NCBI GenBank assembly: GCA_017654935.2
Contig: CM065713.1
Span: 10,271,537-10,335,536, forward strand
DNA from: Phymorhynchus buccinoides
Lineage: Eukaryota > Mollusca > Gastropoda > Neogastropoda > Raphitomidae
Length of the DNA: 64,000 nt
Direction: 5' to 3'
Shown here: piece by piece, positions 44,465 through 55,581 of the stretch
Position numbering within the stretch: position 1 is the stretch's first letter
Layout: each line of letters begins with the position of its first letter
Program-made: the position numbers and the translations under genes
The notes under the pieces: model-generated
The model's input: only the letters and a program-made list of their open reading frames with translations
Told to the model about the DNA's origin: nothing
The model's database searches: none

Positions 44465-44508
44465 TTAAGAGGACTTGAGGTCTGATGTAAGGCCGTTGTT
44501 TGTGTGTA

Positions 44509-44722
44509 GGGGAAGACGGGGTAAAAAGCGCATGGGCGGGTAAGAAGCCCACCCCAATTATCTCATGAAATAAAGAAAATTTCAGTCAAATTTGCCCATG
44601 AGACGAATGCTAGACATTAACGCTCGTCTCATGGGCAAAATGAGACTGAAATTTGCTTCATTTCATGAGATAATTGGGGTGGGCTTCTTACCCGCCCATG
44701 CGCTTTTTACCCCGTCTTCCCC
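44509..44722. mobile_element. 214-bp foldback MITE with TA duplication, copy 2
   Basis: GGGGAAGACGGGGTAAAAAG ... CTTTTTACCCCGTCTTCCCC, with TA at 44507-44508 and 44723-44724. Practically identical to copy 3 (47126-47339), so it was recently mobile. Confidence 0.95.
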
Positions 44723-44839
44723 TACATCATGCCCACAATAATGGGCCTGCGTCAAAAGACACGTAATTGTCATCATGATGGCTTGAAGGAAACTTTGGTC
44801 GAAGCTGGTATTTTTAACTGGTTTCAGGAGCACATCATA

Positions 44840-45160
44840 CCCCCCGGTGGGGATACCGGGGGGTCTTCTGTACAAATAGTTCCCTCACCTTCTGGAAGTT
44901 ATGTGCTTGTAACTTCCTCTAATCCATCACTCTCTTCGACTCTGCCTTTTCCCTTTGCTTACTGTCATCTGCTATCTTTCTATCTTACTGGTCCATTCTC
45001 CTGCCCTTTAAAAAAAATATAAATTCTTAGAAAGATTTTTTCAGCCGAAGTCGGACATGCTGGGCCTATCTATATATTTCTTAGTTGGGCGCATAACGGC
45101 AGCATGACGCATCTGCGCTCATATGACAGGAAACTGTCTGAGCCAACGAAGAAGGAGGAG
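44840..45160 (+). repeat. SINE-like GAA-tail repeat, body A
   Basis: Full-length member: head CCGGTGGGGATACCGGGG, common half, body A and tail GAAGAAGGAGGAGG. Confidence 0.85.
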
Positions 45161-45440
45161 GAGCACATCAGCATCAGCAATGTTGAGGAGTGGAATTGCA
45201 ATACAGTGGAACCTCCCTTACAAGACCTCCCATTATAAGACACCCTCCCACATAAGACCTACTGCTCTGAGACATTGCTCTTCTTTGTAAGTATTAAAAT
45301 CACCTCCCTAATAAGACCTCATTCAGGATGAACTTTGAAGGTCTTATAAGAGAGGTTCAACTGTAGATGAAAAATTAATTCTGAAGTCAGCTGGATGACC
45401 AAATTCCAAAAATGTTCCACCCATATATGGCCGGAATTAA

Positions 45441-45679
45441 CCCTTTCACCGCCAATGTCGCATTTATGCACCACAATGGTTTAACACCCATGTCACTAAA
45501 AGGCATCAAATCAGGGTCTGTTATCCAAATATCCTATTTTCCTTATTTTGGGAGTAAGGATATGCCTTATGTTAAATATGTCACAGAGGAATTCCCAATA
45601 TTGCAGATTGATTTTTTTCTCTCTTCTCAGTTAAGTTTAATGGCATTTTTGGGCTGAAAAATGGCTGGCGGTGAAAGGG
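45441..45679. mobile_element. piggyBac-type MITE (CCCTTT family), intact copy
   Basis: TTAA at 45437-45440 and 45680-45683. Ends CCCTTTCACCGCCA ... TGGCGGTGAAAGGG are perfect inverted repeats of at least 14 bases. 239 bp, non-coding. Confidence 0.85.
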
Positions 45680-45683
45680 TTAA

Positions 45684-46750
45684 TATCTAAGCTGTCAATT
45701 AATCAGGCATCAGAATTGTCAGAGGATCTGCTAATTTCAGAGGATTCAGAATTTCTGACAGAGGATTGGCTTCTCTTGTCAGAGGTTTTGGCTTTTTATT
45801 CAGTGTTATCTTTTCTGTTAAATAGCATTTTATAGTGATTTTTCACTATATTAAGCCTTTTTGGTGATGTTGGGAACTCATTTACAGTGTTGTCTCTGTT
45901 TAGTCTCGGGCCTAATGGCCATTTTATCGCGGTTTTCAGAGGATTGGACTTCAGACTATTCTGATGCCTCAATTTGATGAATTTGTTTCAAGGGAAGTAA
46001 ATCTGTGTGCACACCACACTTTGGTCACTTCTAAACTTGCTCGCTCCCATAGACAACACTTTTGCCTCTTATTTTGCGTTTGAAGTGGGGTAACTAATTG
46101 CTGTAGAGTTTTTCTATATAAAGTCTATATGTCTATAAAAAGTCTGATCTACCACTTCCCTAAGTCTAAACCTGAAGTAAAAACCTGTAGTAATCTTCTT
46201 TCATTTCTTTTTTTGTTTATGTATGTTTTGTTTGTGTGCATGGCTGGAGTGATTTGTGAGGTGTTTTTTTAATAATTCAAAATCGTTGCGATGCAAATGA
46301 GTTAAATGACGAAGAGAAATCTAGAGAAGGCTAGCGAAGAAAGAAAGTCAGTTCTTAGACTATTTTCAAAAAGTGTCAATTGCATTGTATGTTAATAATT
46401 CTTGAGCTAAGAAAGCACATTTGATTTGCGAAATGTTTGGGAACAAGTTTCTTCCCATACAGAAACAGGAAAGTGTTCAGTTTTCTGTTCTGTTGAGCTA
46501 GAAAGAAATGAAAAGTTTGTTTGGGGTCATCTTTTAAAAAGTTTCTCAGTTCTGGTTCAGAGTTAGTTATATGTTTGGAAACAAAGGAATTAAATTTTTT
46601 GGTTGTCTGTTTAAAGAGTGTCTCAGTTTCGGTCATACTGTATATGTCTGCAAAATGCATGAGTGAGTTAACAAAATATTGATGTAGTGTGCATGTTTTG
46701 AAATTGCATGACTGTTGCATGCATACTTTGAGGTTTCAAGTGACAACCTT
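45684..46750. other. Intergenic stretch with the second copy of the 26634 repeat
   Basis: 45964-46300 repeats 26634-26960. 46376-46720 has a 114-residue minus-strand frame (KQTTKKFNSFVSKHITNSE ... FFLAQQNRKLNTFLFLYGK) without a motif I recognise, and I do not call it. Confidence 0.5.
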
Positions 46751-46756
46751 CCAACC

Positions 46757-47075
46757 ATGGGGATACCGGGGGGTCTTTTGCATAAGTAGTTCCCCCACCT
46801 TCTGGAAGTTCTGTGCTTGTAACTTCCTCTAATCTGTCACTCTCTTTGACTCTGCCCTTACCCTTTGCTCACTGTCATCTACTATCTTTCTGCCTTTCCT
46901 GTTCATTCTCCTGCCTTTTTTTTTTTACGAAACGCTTTCAAAATGATTTCCTCCTACAGCCGAAGTCGGACTTGCTGGGCCTAACTATTTCTTAGTTAGG
47001 CACATAACGGCAGCATGACGCATCTGCGCTCATAATTGACAGGAAACTGGGCGATCGAAGAAGAAGAAGAAATGA
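46757..47075 (+). repeat. SINE-like GAA-tail repeat, body A
   Basis: Full-length: GGGGATACCGGGGGGTC head, common half, body A, and GGGCGATCGAAGAAGAAGAA end. Confidence 0.85.
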
Positions 47076-47125
47076 CAACCACTCCTAAAGAATAAAAAAA
47101 ACATTTTAAAAATAGAAATCATATA

Positions 47126-47339
47126 GGGGAAGACGGGGTAAAAAGCGCATGGGCGGGTAAGAAGCCCACCCCAATTATCTCATGAAATAAAGAAAATTTC
47201 AGTCAAATTTGCCCATGAGACGAATGCTAGACATTAACGCTCGTCTCATGGGCAAAATGAGACTGAAATTTGCTTCATTTCATGAGATAATTGGGGTGGG
47301 CTTCTTACCCGCCCATGCGCTTTTTACCCCGTCTTCCCC
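47126..47339. mobile_element. 214-bp foldback MITE with TA duplication, copy 3
   Basis: Same ends and interior as 44509-44722. TA is at 47124-47125 and 47340-47341. Confidence 0.95.
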
Positions 47340-47348
47340 TAATGATAT

Positions 47349-47610
47349 GGTCATGGGTGCAACTACACAAAATGAAAAAATCTGAAAGGCCGGGGTCCAG
47401 GGGTAATGTCCCCCTGCAGCTGAAACAAAAATTGATTTATGAAGGTATTTTAGTTTGCTTTTTCCACTCTTTATACAAATGCTTATCTTAAAGTGTTTGA
47501 AAAATACAGTAGACACACAAAGATCTTGTTTGACAAATTTAAAGAAAAAGGAACTTCCTTTTCTGGTAAAATTCAAAAACAGGAAATCCTTGTATACCAA
47601 TCAAATAATT
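47349..47610 (-). mobile_element. MITE with GGTGCAACT end, minus strand, truncated
   Basis: GGGTGCAACTACACAAAATG, CCCCCTGCAGCTGAAAC and ATACAGTAGACACACAAAG as in 21858-22245. It breaks off at CTTGTATACCAATC. Confidence 0.65.
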
Positions 47611-48117
47611 ATTAAAATTCATTACATGAACCTAGAAATGTGCACATTTCAAACAGAGTAACCATTATTAACTTATAACAGTCAATCAAACAACATTTGG
47701 AATACTTCTCGTCATCAACAATCAATACACACACATCAATACACATGATAATAGGACCACCCACATTAACATTTAACAATTAGTGCAGTCAACTAGCTGT
47801 TTCAATCAGAACAAGATAGAAGAAGGACTGAGAGAGAAGAGAGACAGAGAGAGAGAGAAATGAATTTAAGAGATGGATAGAATTAATACAACTTATTGTG
47901 GCGGTCCCATAGCCGATGAGGTTTATCCGAGGCGTGGTTACCGCTACACATATCTATATTGATAAAAACTCGGGACTTTACTGGTGTTGCACTGCCTCCG
48001 GGCATTGCAGCCAGTATTGTTCCACCATCTTTGTATTTACAAATGTCCCATATGTGTCTATGACCGAGAGGACGTAAAACACCATTTTTCTTCTTCAGAG
48101 ATGGATAGAACGTGGTA
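47611..48117. other. Intergenic stretch, no gene
   Basis: 47825-47870 has GA-rich simple sequence. 47950-48095 contains an inverted relative of the CGTTTAACGTCC repeat (GAGAGGACGTAAAACACC). Confidence 0.45.
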
Positions 48118-48700
48118 CTATATGACAGTTTTTTGTGCCCGTGATTTCAGTTTGAGAGTTCGATACCTGCGTCCTGATGGCAAAAGTTCATAATGGTGGG
48201 CAAGAACATGACACTCATCAGTCGCTATCTGCCTGGCCTTTCGCACCACTCGCTCAGCACACAACACTTCCAGACTCTTTTGCCTTTCACTCACAACCTT
48301 GCTACACACATTCACCATGTCACTCAGCACTCGCTTACTCCTTGCATTCAGACTTCCAAACCAACTCATAAAAGAAAAGTGAGAACAGATTCAATACAGC
48401 ATCGATAATAAGTTTTTAAGACACTTGTATTAACACCGATGTTTCGTTGCCTTTGCAAACAGAAAATCCGAGATTGACATCTTTTATGCAGGAATTCAAC
48501 ATTTCTGTCAAATGTGCACTTTTTTGTCGAGGACTGTACCCGGATATCGGTACTCATCCACTCTCTCAACACTCTCACCATCAATCACAAGTTGTGGTAC
48601 AGGCAATGAATCTTTACGAAGATCAATTAGCATCTCTTTGGTTTTGACAACATTTAGATCTAAGTAATTATTTTTACACCAGGAGCAGAACCAGGAGAGA
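48118..48700 (-). mobile_element. LINE fragment E: reverse transcriptase thumb/C-terminus, frameshifted
   Basis: Read on the minus strand in three adjoining frames: NNYLDLNVVKTKEMLIDLRK, IDGESVERVDEYRYPGTVLD; then EFLHKRCQSRIFCLQRQRN, TYYRCCIESVLTF; then SWFGSLNARSKRVLSDMVN and LLPSGRRYRTLKLKSR. This is the usual order downstream of the FADD box in non-LTR elements (LN..KTKE, YLG-like YPG, C.ES.LTF, WFG, LPSGRRYR). At least two frame breaks show it is dead. The 5' side is cut by a GA repeat. Confidence 0.8.
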
Positions 48701-48912
48701 GAGGGAGATAGAGAAAGAGAGAGAGAGAGAGAAGGAGAGAGACAGATATATATAGACCGATATATAGAGACAGAGAGAGAAATGCACACACAGATAGAGA
48801 GAGAGAGGGGGAGAAGACGGGAGAGAGAGAGAAGGAGGGAGAGAGAGGGAGAAGGAGGGAGGGAGAGATAGACAGAGAGAGAGAGAAAGAGACATGAGCT
48901 AGAGAGAGAGTA
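48690..48912. repeat. (GA)n-rich microsatellite
   Basis: GA repeats interrupted by ATATATAGACC and GGGAGAAGG units. The Ser/Leu frame on the minus strand is an artefact. Confidence 0.95.
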
Positions 48913-49274
48913 GACCTAGCAACAATGGATGCCTAGGCTTTTGCTGGCTTTAGGGCCTACGTGCAAGCGCCACCTAGTGACAAATCAGGGGAAGATAAGC
49001 TTCAGTAACTCTCTCTCTCCCTCCGTGCGCGTACGCGTGCGTGCGTGTGTGTGTGCCAGAGGACGGGTATTGACTGTCGTGCATACTTCACATGTTTATG
49101 TGTTGATTTATGATGTTTGTATTAAAAACATTGAATGAGGAATAGTTGTCTTGCTGAATTTGTTTCCACCTTTGTCGTTGTTCAATGGAGTGAGAGAGAG
49201 ACAGACAGACAGACAGACAGAGAGAGAGAGAAACTTATGTGTGTACATACACAGAGCCACATGCAGATGAATAC

Positions 49275-49365
49275 ACATATAATATAGAGAGAGGAAAGTT
49301 CAATGGTGTGGTTGTTTTTTCTTTTTCAATTCTTGTACGTTTATATATATTATATATATATATTC
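49275..49365 (+). repeat. 3' end of the ~350-bp repeat, third copy
   Basis: GAGGAAAGTTCAATGGTGTG ... TTCTTGTACGTTTATATATA as at 38745 and 49890. Confidence 0.8.
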
Positions 49366-49618
49366 AGGAAATAACAACAAAGTCGATGAGGTCGTTTAAA
49401 ACACTTGTATTAAAAGTTGACAATATTTCGCTGTAGTCTACAGCTTTAGCGAGTCACAAAACTTCAACTGACAAACCAAGGAAAAGAAAAACTGGGTGAG
49501 CAAATAAAACGTGAGCTCTGATCAGTAGGCAAAGTGACCCTTTTCAAGGCGTGGCCAGTTTAGTGTTCACAAACAAGCAAGTCTCACACGCACACACTCC
49601 TTTACCGAAAGTCTTCTA

Positions 49619-49965
49619 GCTCAGTTTGAATGTTCACTGTGGACATTCTTTGCAGGCCGATATGCAGACTGAAGTCTTTCTCAAAGACGAAACAGCTGTC
49701 TTTGCATAGGCATTGTCTATCTCCCCCATTGGGAGAAAAAGTAAATCAGCACATTATTTTCTTTTATTCTTTTCAGAACACAGAACAAATCGTAAAGTTA
49801 AAATTAAAGTTATTGAGTTTCTTTCTTAGGTTCACAAACTTATACATTGGACACAAACAAAGTTTTATTAAAGCAAACTATATATATATAAGAGGAAAGT
49901 TTAATGGTGTGGTTGTTTTTTCTTCTTCAATTCTTGTACGTTTATATATACAAGTATATATATAT
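49619..49965 (+). repeat. ~350-bp dispersed repeat, second copy
   Basis: Same orientation and extent as 38469-38830, with short indels. Confidence 0.85.
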
Positions 49966-50375
49966 ATAACATAAGAATAATAAGAAATAAACATAAATAT
50001 AAATAAACCCCAATATTTCGGGACACTGTGTTCCCTTCTAATGGAGGTGGTAGACTCGTATATATATACGAGCTGAGTATGCTCGTACAAATTAAACACA
50101 TTGCGCACACACACTGGTAAAAACCCCATGATAGATAATTACATGACTCTCTGTCTCTGTCTCCCTCTCTTTCTGTGACAAACACAAAGCGTGCACATGT
50201 GCGCGCGTTCGCACGTACGGACGCACACACTGATATGCAGACACACACTTTCTACCATAGAAGGCAAATAAATTGACTCACTCGGATCAGACACACATGC
50301 ACACACACACATACACACACACACACACTCACACACACACACACACCTGTGAGTCAACCCATACCACTAGTTTGA

Positions 50376-50407
<32 letters not shown>

Positions 50408-50845
50408 TCAACTGAGAAAATGTGTTAAAACGCACACATAGAGAAAGCACATCTTCTTTCTTCTACTATCAACAGTCTTGCCTTTCTTACTGCAGATTGA
50501 GTACTTCATCCTCTATCGTTTGCTATAGTTAATACTAATTTTCACCCATTTACATAATTAAAACACATGCATTCAATAATAGTAGTAGAAGATAAAGGCA
50601 AGACGGAAAAACGCAATGAACCAGGACTGTGACAAATGCTCCGCGGCTGTTGTGTGTACTGCACTACTTAGGGCCGGGGGGTGGTCCTATTAAATAATGG
50701 CCTTTATTAATTATTCAACAAAGATAATTTGCTCTAATGTTTGGTAAGAAAGGCAGGTGTGAAAATGTGGAGAGCTGAGAAATGTAAGAAGGGAGGCACA
50801 TCTTTACCTTTTACCGAAAAGCCCTTTGCCCAGGAGACATCCCAG
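49966..50845. other. Simple-sequence-rich stretch, no gene
   Basis: CA arrays at about 50290-50346 and 50385-50406. The rest is AT-rich. No splice-bounded or conserved frame was found. Confidence 0.6.
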
Positions 50846-51120
50846 GGGTGGGTGGGTCGGTGGGTCCCAGGGGTGGGTGGGTCCCGGGGTGGGTAGGGGG
50901 TGGGTCCCGGGGTGGGTAGGGGGTGGGGGGGTCCCGGGGTTGGTAGGGGGTGAGTGGGTCCCGGGGTGGGTAGGGGTGGGTGGGTCGGTCCCAAAGACCA
51001 GGAGGGGGTGGGGGGGTCCCGGGGGTGGGGGTGGGGGGGGGGGTCCCAGAGTGGTTCCGGGCCAAAGACCAGGAGGGGTCCCAGGGTGGGTCCCAAAGAC
51101 CCGGAGGGGGGGGGGGGGTC
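50846..51120. repeat. G-rich minisatellite (GGGTGGGTCCCGGGG units)
   Basis: Irregular tandem units of GGTGGGT(A)GGG and GTCCC(A/G)GGG, with CCCAAAGACCAGGAGGGG variants to the right. It gives long Gly/Trp/Val and Pro/His/Thr frames on the two strands in all registers, which is expected for such DNA. Confidence 0.9.
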
Positions 51121-51309
51121 CCAAAGATCAACTAATCTCCGTGGTTGCAGCACGAAGAGCCAGCCCCAATGCGTCCTAATTTGCGAATCAGTCCCTTTAC
51201 AAAATAAAAAATAATTTTAAAAAAAGTCCCTTTCTTCTTCTTTCAAATACATCACTACAATCCAGTAGTCTGGCATAACTGCGACGGGGAGAGATTGCGC
51301 AGAGGCGGT

Positions 51310-51690
51310 TTATTGATGTTGGTTGATTAATAGCTGTCTTTTGAAGGCCTCAACGGAGTTGGCTTGGACGGTGCTGTTATTCAGATGGTTCCACTCTGTT
51401 GGTGTTCTAACAAAGAAAGAGTTTTTGAACTGGTCGGTGTTTGAGGAGGGAACTTTTATTGCTTTGTTGTTGTTTCTAACTGAAGACCTGATTGGGTTCG
51501 ACGAGTGAGAAAGTCCGGATCTTATCAGTCTGCTCGATTTGTGATAAGTGATGAAGTCTTCAGGGGGTAAGGCCGGTACTAACCCCTCAACCACTCTGTA
51601 GAGCATGGTCAGGCGGAGGTGATGGCGCCTTTGCTGAAGGGATGGAAGTTCAGTTTTGTTCAAATGACTAAACTGTACCACGATTTTCCA
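51310..51690 (-). mobile_element. LINE fragment F: extreme C-terminus
   Basis: The minus-strand frame reads QFSHLNKTELPSLQQRRHHL, MLYRVVEGLVPALPPEDFI, FKNSFFVRTPTEWNHLNN and FKRQLLINQHQ stop. It aligns residue by residue with the C-terminal third of fragment D (22808-23737: LPPEDFL, HKNSFFVRSIVEWNQL). It is 5'-truncated near 51690. Confidence 0.85.
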
Positions 51691-51699
51691 TTACCGCAT

Positions 51700-52285
51700 A
51701 CCGACCCACGCACCGTGCATCGGCCCCTTTAAAGCCGTGACCTGAGAAAACGCCCTACTTTTCGTTTTAGTAGGACAAGGGCCGTTTTCGTCAGGGGCCG
51801 TTTTCTTTGGTAACCTTTAGCCCGAACAAAACATAATGGGGCATTGTTTAAAACTTACCCCCCCCCCCCTCCCTCTATCTATCTACCTCTGCGTAATAAA
51901 GTTTACAAGTGTCTCTCGTTCCTTCTCCCAGGGACGCATGCATGCACCGCCCCTCGACACACATTCCTATTTGCATAGGCCTACTTTGAATCCTAACACC
52001 ACAAAACATTAGTTTTTGGTGCCACAAAAAAAAAATCAACATATGAATGAAAATCCGTTTAACGTCGTCGGGTCTGAAACAGACACATATGGGACATTAG
52101 TAGATATAAAGAGTGGGAACGATCCTGGAGGCAATGCCCGGAGGCAGTGCAACTCCAGAAAAGTCCCTAAATTTTAACAATACAGATGTATAAACGATTG
52201 CCTATTGTTAATCAACATAGTTTAGGGCTAGTAATGATACACGTACTACTTTACCCTACAGGATACAGAAACGGCGGTCTTCTCT
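51700..52285. other. Intergenic stretch with one dispersed repeat
   Basis: 52045-52175 is the second copy of the CGTTTAACGTC(C/G)TC repeat. A poly-C run is at 51861-51870. No gene. Confidence 0.5.
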
Positions 52286-52289
52286 ATCC

Positions 52290-52905
52290 CCTTTTGAAAT
52301 GAATTGAATGAATCTTTAATTTAATGTCTTTTCACATAGATCGTGATTTTAGACAGCATGCACCAAAAAACAAAAAAAGCAAAAAGGTAAAATAACATGC
52401 ATAAGAACTACATATTTAAAAAAAAAAAAAAAAAAAAAAAGGAAAGAAAACCTCTATAGTAGTCTTCCAATAGTTGAGGACAGCATTGCTTTTGCAATTA
52501 TAGTAATGTCAATTTCTGCGTCATTTAAAATATCCTTGGTATTATCATACTTACGAAAAAAGTCCATATTGATCATTCGATATTTAGAGATCAATACTGG
52601 GCATTCTAATAGTAAGTGATGAATTGATAATTTATCACTACAAAGACAGTTAGTTTCCAAGTATTTAGTTTTCCATGAATTGAGTCGTATCTTGTACACT
52701 AAACTAACTATCGATCTACTGTGCATAAAAATGTTAGATCTAAAGTCAGATGAGTTGATGTAAGTAGCTTTTTCCAATAAACAGTAGATTTCATGTGTTG
52801 ATAATGGCAGTTTCTCATTAGAAACCAAGTTAGAGTTATTAAAAGCCCCTCGTTTGGTTGTGTTCACAACCAAACAAAACACCATTAAGTTATTTGATTT
52901 CAACA
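52290..52905 (-). mobile_element. LINE fragment G: zinc-finger C-terminal region
   Basis: The minus-strand frame 52454-52903 holds LVYKIRLNSWKTKYLETNC, LCSDKLSIHHLLLECPVL, equivalent to the R..W..(C.C)...HLL..CP.L module of fragment B. The 3' UTR to about 52290 has an A-rich tract (52417-52440) and ends near TTGAATGAATCTTTAATTTA. It is 5'-truncated. KSNNLMVFCL at the start may be flanking sequence. Confidence 0.7.
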
Positions 52906-53424
52906 GGGATGTACATCCCTAATTTCAATAAAGTAAAGAAAAGAATTATTGACCCTCTCATTCTCAAAGTACTTGACCCACATTAATCTGTTTGCCCTTT
53001 TGTGTGCGTGTGACACACAGGTAGGCAGCGGAGTGATTTTTCTAGTTGTCCAATTCGTAGCGCAGACGACACTTGTTGCAAGTCAATAAACGAACGTATA
53101 ACAGATGGAGAAAATAGTGCCGTAAGTTTGATTGATAATTACAGTACAATTATGCAATAATAATGTAAGGAATTGGCTCTAAATATTAAGTAGAATGTAT
53201 TTCAAGGCAGATATCTTTTACATTTTTTTTTTTTATTGAAGTGAGGGGATATTATTCACGATGAACCTAAAATTAGATCCTCATTGGTGAGGTTGACAGG
53301 ACGCTCGCGCGTGGATAAACTTGAACAGTAGTGCTCCGTGCACAGGCTAAAGTGGGACATGGCATTTTGAAAACAAGTCGCAGCTAAACTGAAGCGAAGC
53401 TACTGTTTGGAAAGTGTGGCAAAA

Positions 53425-53470
53425 ATGGGAACAATTTTTCGTGTTCTGCTTTTGGTTTTGATTCCAATAT
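53425..53470 (+). CDS. Gene 2: signal-peptide exon 1
   Basis: ATG in AAAAATGGGA opens MGTIFRVLLLVLIPI and ends in phase 1 at the donor GTGAGT (53471). Joining T to the GT that starts the exon at 61967 gives Cys, so the precursor reads MGTIFRVLLLVLIPI-C-VRGQQS: a short basic n-region, a 12-residue hydrophobic core and a small residue before Gln, which is an excellent secretory signal. The 5' UTR extends upstream (53340-53424 is GC-balanced and free of the repeats seen elsewhere), but the cap site and promoter are not visible. The gene is in the same orientation as gene 1. Confidence 0.65.
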
Positions 53471-54100
53471 GTGAGTATAAGAACTTAGATACATTTGCAG
53501 AAAGCTTCGTTATTTTGCATACCTGTTGTCACCAAAAAGAGGACGGGCATGTCGCGTAGGGCATAACTTGAAGAATGGCCGTCCGTAACAGGGCTACTGA
53601 ACAGACAAGGAAGTGTCACATTTGGAATTTCGTCTGCTTTTTTAGTCAGATTTTAGAATTGCAGATTGAAAATTGGAAGAGATTGATAGTCCAAACTCAG
53701 TTTAAATTTGATCTTGCTTTCATTGTGCCATTTGTGGTGTTTGGTGGGCTAAGATTTGAGAATTAAACTTTGAAATTTCAAAGTTTGAAAAAAATGAGAC
53801 TTCATTTCCGGGTTTGGGGTGGGCTTGGGAATCCCGGACAGAAAGTCACAGGAAAAAAAGTCACAGAAGAAAACTCACAAGAATTGGTACTGGTAGGAAG
53901 AAAAGTCACACACACAACAGAAACGTCTGACAAATCAATCAATCAAACAAGCAAGCAAGCAACCGAATGGCAAAGCAATTAAATATTTATTCGGGTCCGT
54001 TTACCCAAAAAACCTCTGTTGGTACCACAAAAAACAAGGAAACTTGAGAAAACCAATATAATCAGGACATTTTTATGTTGTCTGTCTTTTCCTGCTCACA
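53471..54100 (+). other. Start of gene 2 intron 1, no exon seen
   Basis: 53820-53915 carries AAAGTCACAGGAAAAAAAG repeats, whose inverted relative is at 58225-58310 (CCTGTGACTTTTTTTC). A GGGTACCAA..GAGGTTTTTTGG short repeat occurs at 54195-54270. Confidence 0.5.
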
Positions 54101-54105
54101 TCTTA

Positions 54106-54166
54106 CTATCCCTATCCCTAACCTATCACTACACCCTATCCCTAATCCCTAACCCTATCCCTAACT
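54106..54166. repeat. Degenerate telomere-like CCCTAA array
   Basis: CTATCCCTATCCCTAACC ... CCCTAATCCCTAACCC, about eight units with variants. Confidence 0.7.
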
Positions 54167-54359
54167 TTCTGAGTTTTATGTGACTCGGTTTTTTGGGGTA
54201 CCAAGAGAGGTTTTTTGGGTACCAATCGGATTTTTTTCAATTTTGGGGTACCAACAGAGGTTTTTTGGGTAAAAAGACAAAAAACGGGTGTTTCGACGGA
54301 CCGTATTTATTCTGTCAAAAATTATGAATAAAATTTACATTGATTATAAAAATATTATA

Positions 54360-54535
54360 AAATCATGAAACCATGCACGCACGCACGCACACACACTCAC
54401 ACACACAATAGTTGGAAGGGGGAGGGTAGAAAGCAAATGTACACGATCCTCTATCCCCGAAGGCAACATGTACACGATCACCATGTCACACACATACACA
54501 CACACACGCACGCATGTACACACACACACACACTT
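54360..54535. repeat. (CA)n / CACG simple repeats
   Basis: Two CA-rich stretches with CACGATC(C/A) units between them. No gene. Confidence 0.9.
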
Positions 54536-54755
54536 GCTGACCGCCAGGCCAAGCTCAATGTAATGCATTGTTAAAATCAATTCTTGAATGATCAAATACA
54601 GATCTATAAAGATAGTATATTACAGACAAGAAATCACAAATTTAAGGTAATTAATATAAATCTTAATAATGATTCAAGATTTCCCATGTTGATCCTCTTC
54701 TAAGACCCATGCACGCGCACACGCGCACACACACACACACACACACCACACACAC

Positions 54756-55211
54756 ACACATTTCCTCACATTTGTCTACGAGAGCTTGGAAAAGTTCCTC
54801 GTACACCACCCGAGTCTTTGTGGGTAGCAAGGCATACACGGCAGTCACAACATTATTCCCACAAGACACACGAATGACATAGAGCTGTTTGAATATGGTA
54901 GGTGACATTGCAAAGTTGCCATCCATGTAGAACGTTTCAGCTGCAGCAAAAAGTCTGAGGCTAGAAGTTGTACCAAACACGAGTACATGATCATTTCGGT
55001 TGTTGCCATTGTCATATATCATGAAGTTTTTCGGGTTGGGGCCTGTGGTTACAGTGTACTCACGTGGAAGCTCACCAAGGTCCCCAAGATGCTGAGGCAC
55101 AGGCGTGTGCCGCTGGTTACGAATAACTCTTGTACAGGAGGTGGCAGCCGGCAGAAGCATTCTCACTTCATCGTCACATTGACTTGCTGATTGTGCATAT
55201 GGGTAACTCTC
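54756..55211 (-). CDS. MULE transposase-domain exon (FLYWCH/MULE gene)
   Basis: On the minus strand the acceptor TTTTCAG precedes 55211, and the exon reads ESYPYAQSASQCDDEVR, LLPAATSCTRVIRNQR, HVLVFGTTSSLRLFAAAETF, YMDGNFAMSPTIFKQLYVI and VTAVYALLPTKTRVVYEELF. Y-x-DGNF..(C/S)P..F.QLY.I followed by (V)YALLP.KT...Y is the MULE (Mutator-like) transposase core; the Asp of YMDGNF is the first catalytic Asp. It stops where a (CA)n array begins at 54755, so the rest of the transposase is missing or lies in another exon. It lies inside intron 1 of gene 2 on the opposite strand, with the FLYWCH exon upstream at 57461-57778. Confidence 0.75.
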
Positions 55212-55581
55212 CTGAAAACTGGGTCATTGTGACCTATCCTATTTATTAAACAATAAAAAATCAAATAAAACAATGAGATATCATTCATTTGTGTATTTCA
55301 GCTCTAAATAGTTGTAAGAATCATATAAAATGTTTATTTTAGCTGTGCATGCACCAAAATGTGTTTAGTAAACAATTTTGTCTTGAAAAATGGGCATTTT
55401 GGGAGCTTAGTTTTGTGACATGCCCAACAGTCTTGCATAAAGTTTCTATTTTTTCAGAAACCACAAAAGATTCTGCACACATATGCATGCACACTCAAGA
55501 TGAGTAGTAGTCCTTCCTTTATAGTAACAATTTTGTGGATTTTACCAAAAAGTGTGTTTTAAAATAACATTTTAAATACCA

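Noticed and set aside
46376..46720. 114-residue minus-strand ORF
   Set aside because: No recognisable motif, no splice support, AT-rich; left as non-coding.
50734..51153. Proline-rich 139-residue protein on the minus strand
   Set aside because: Minisatellite open in several frames; no start context, splice site or domain.
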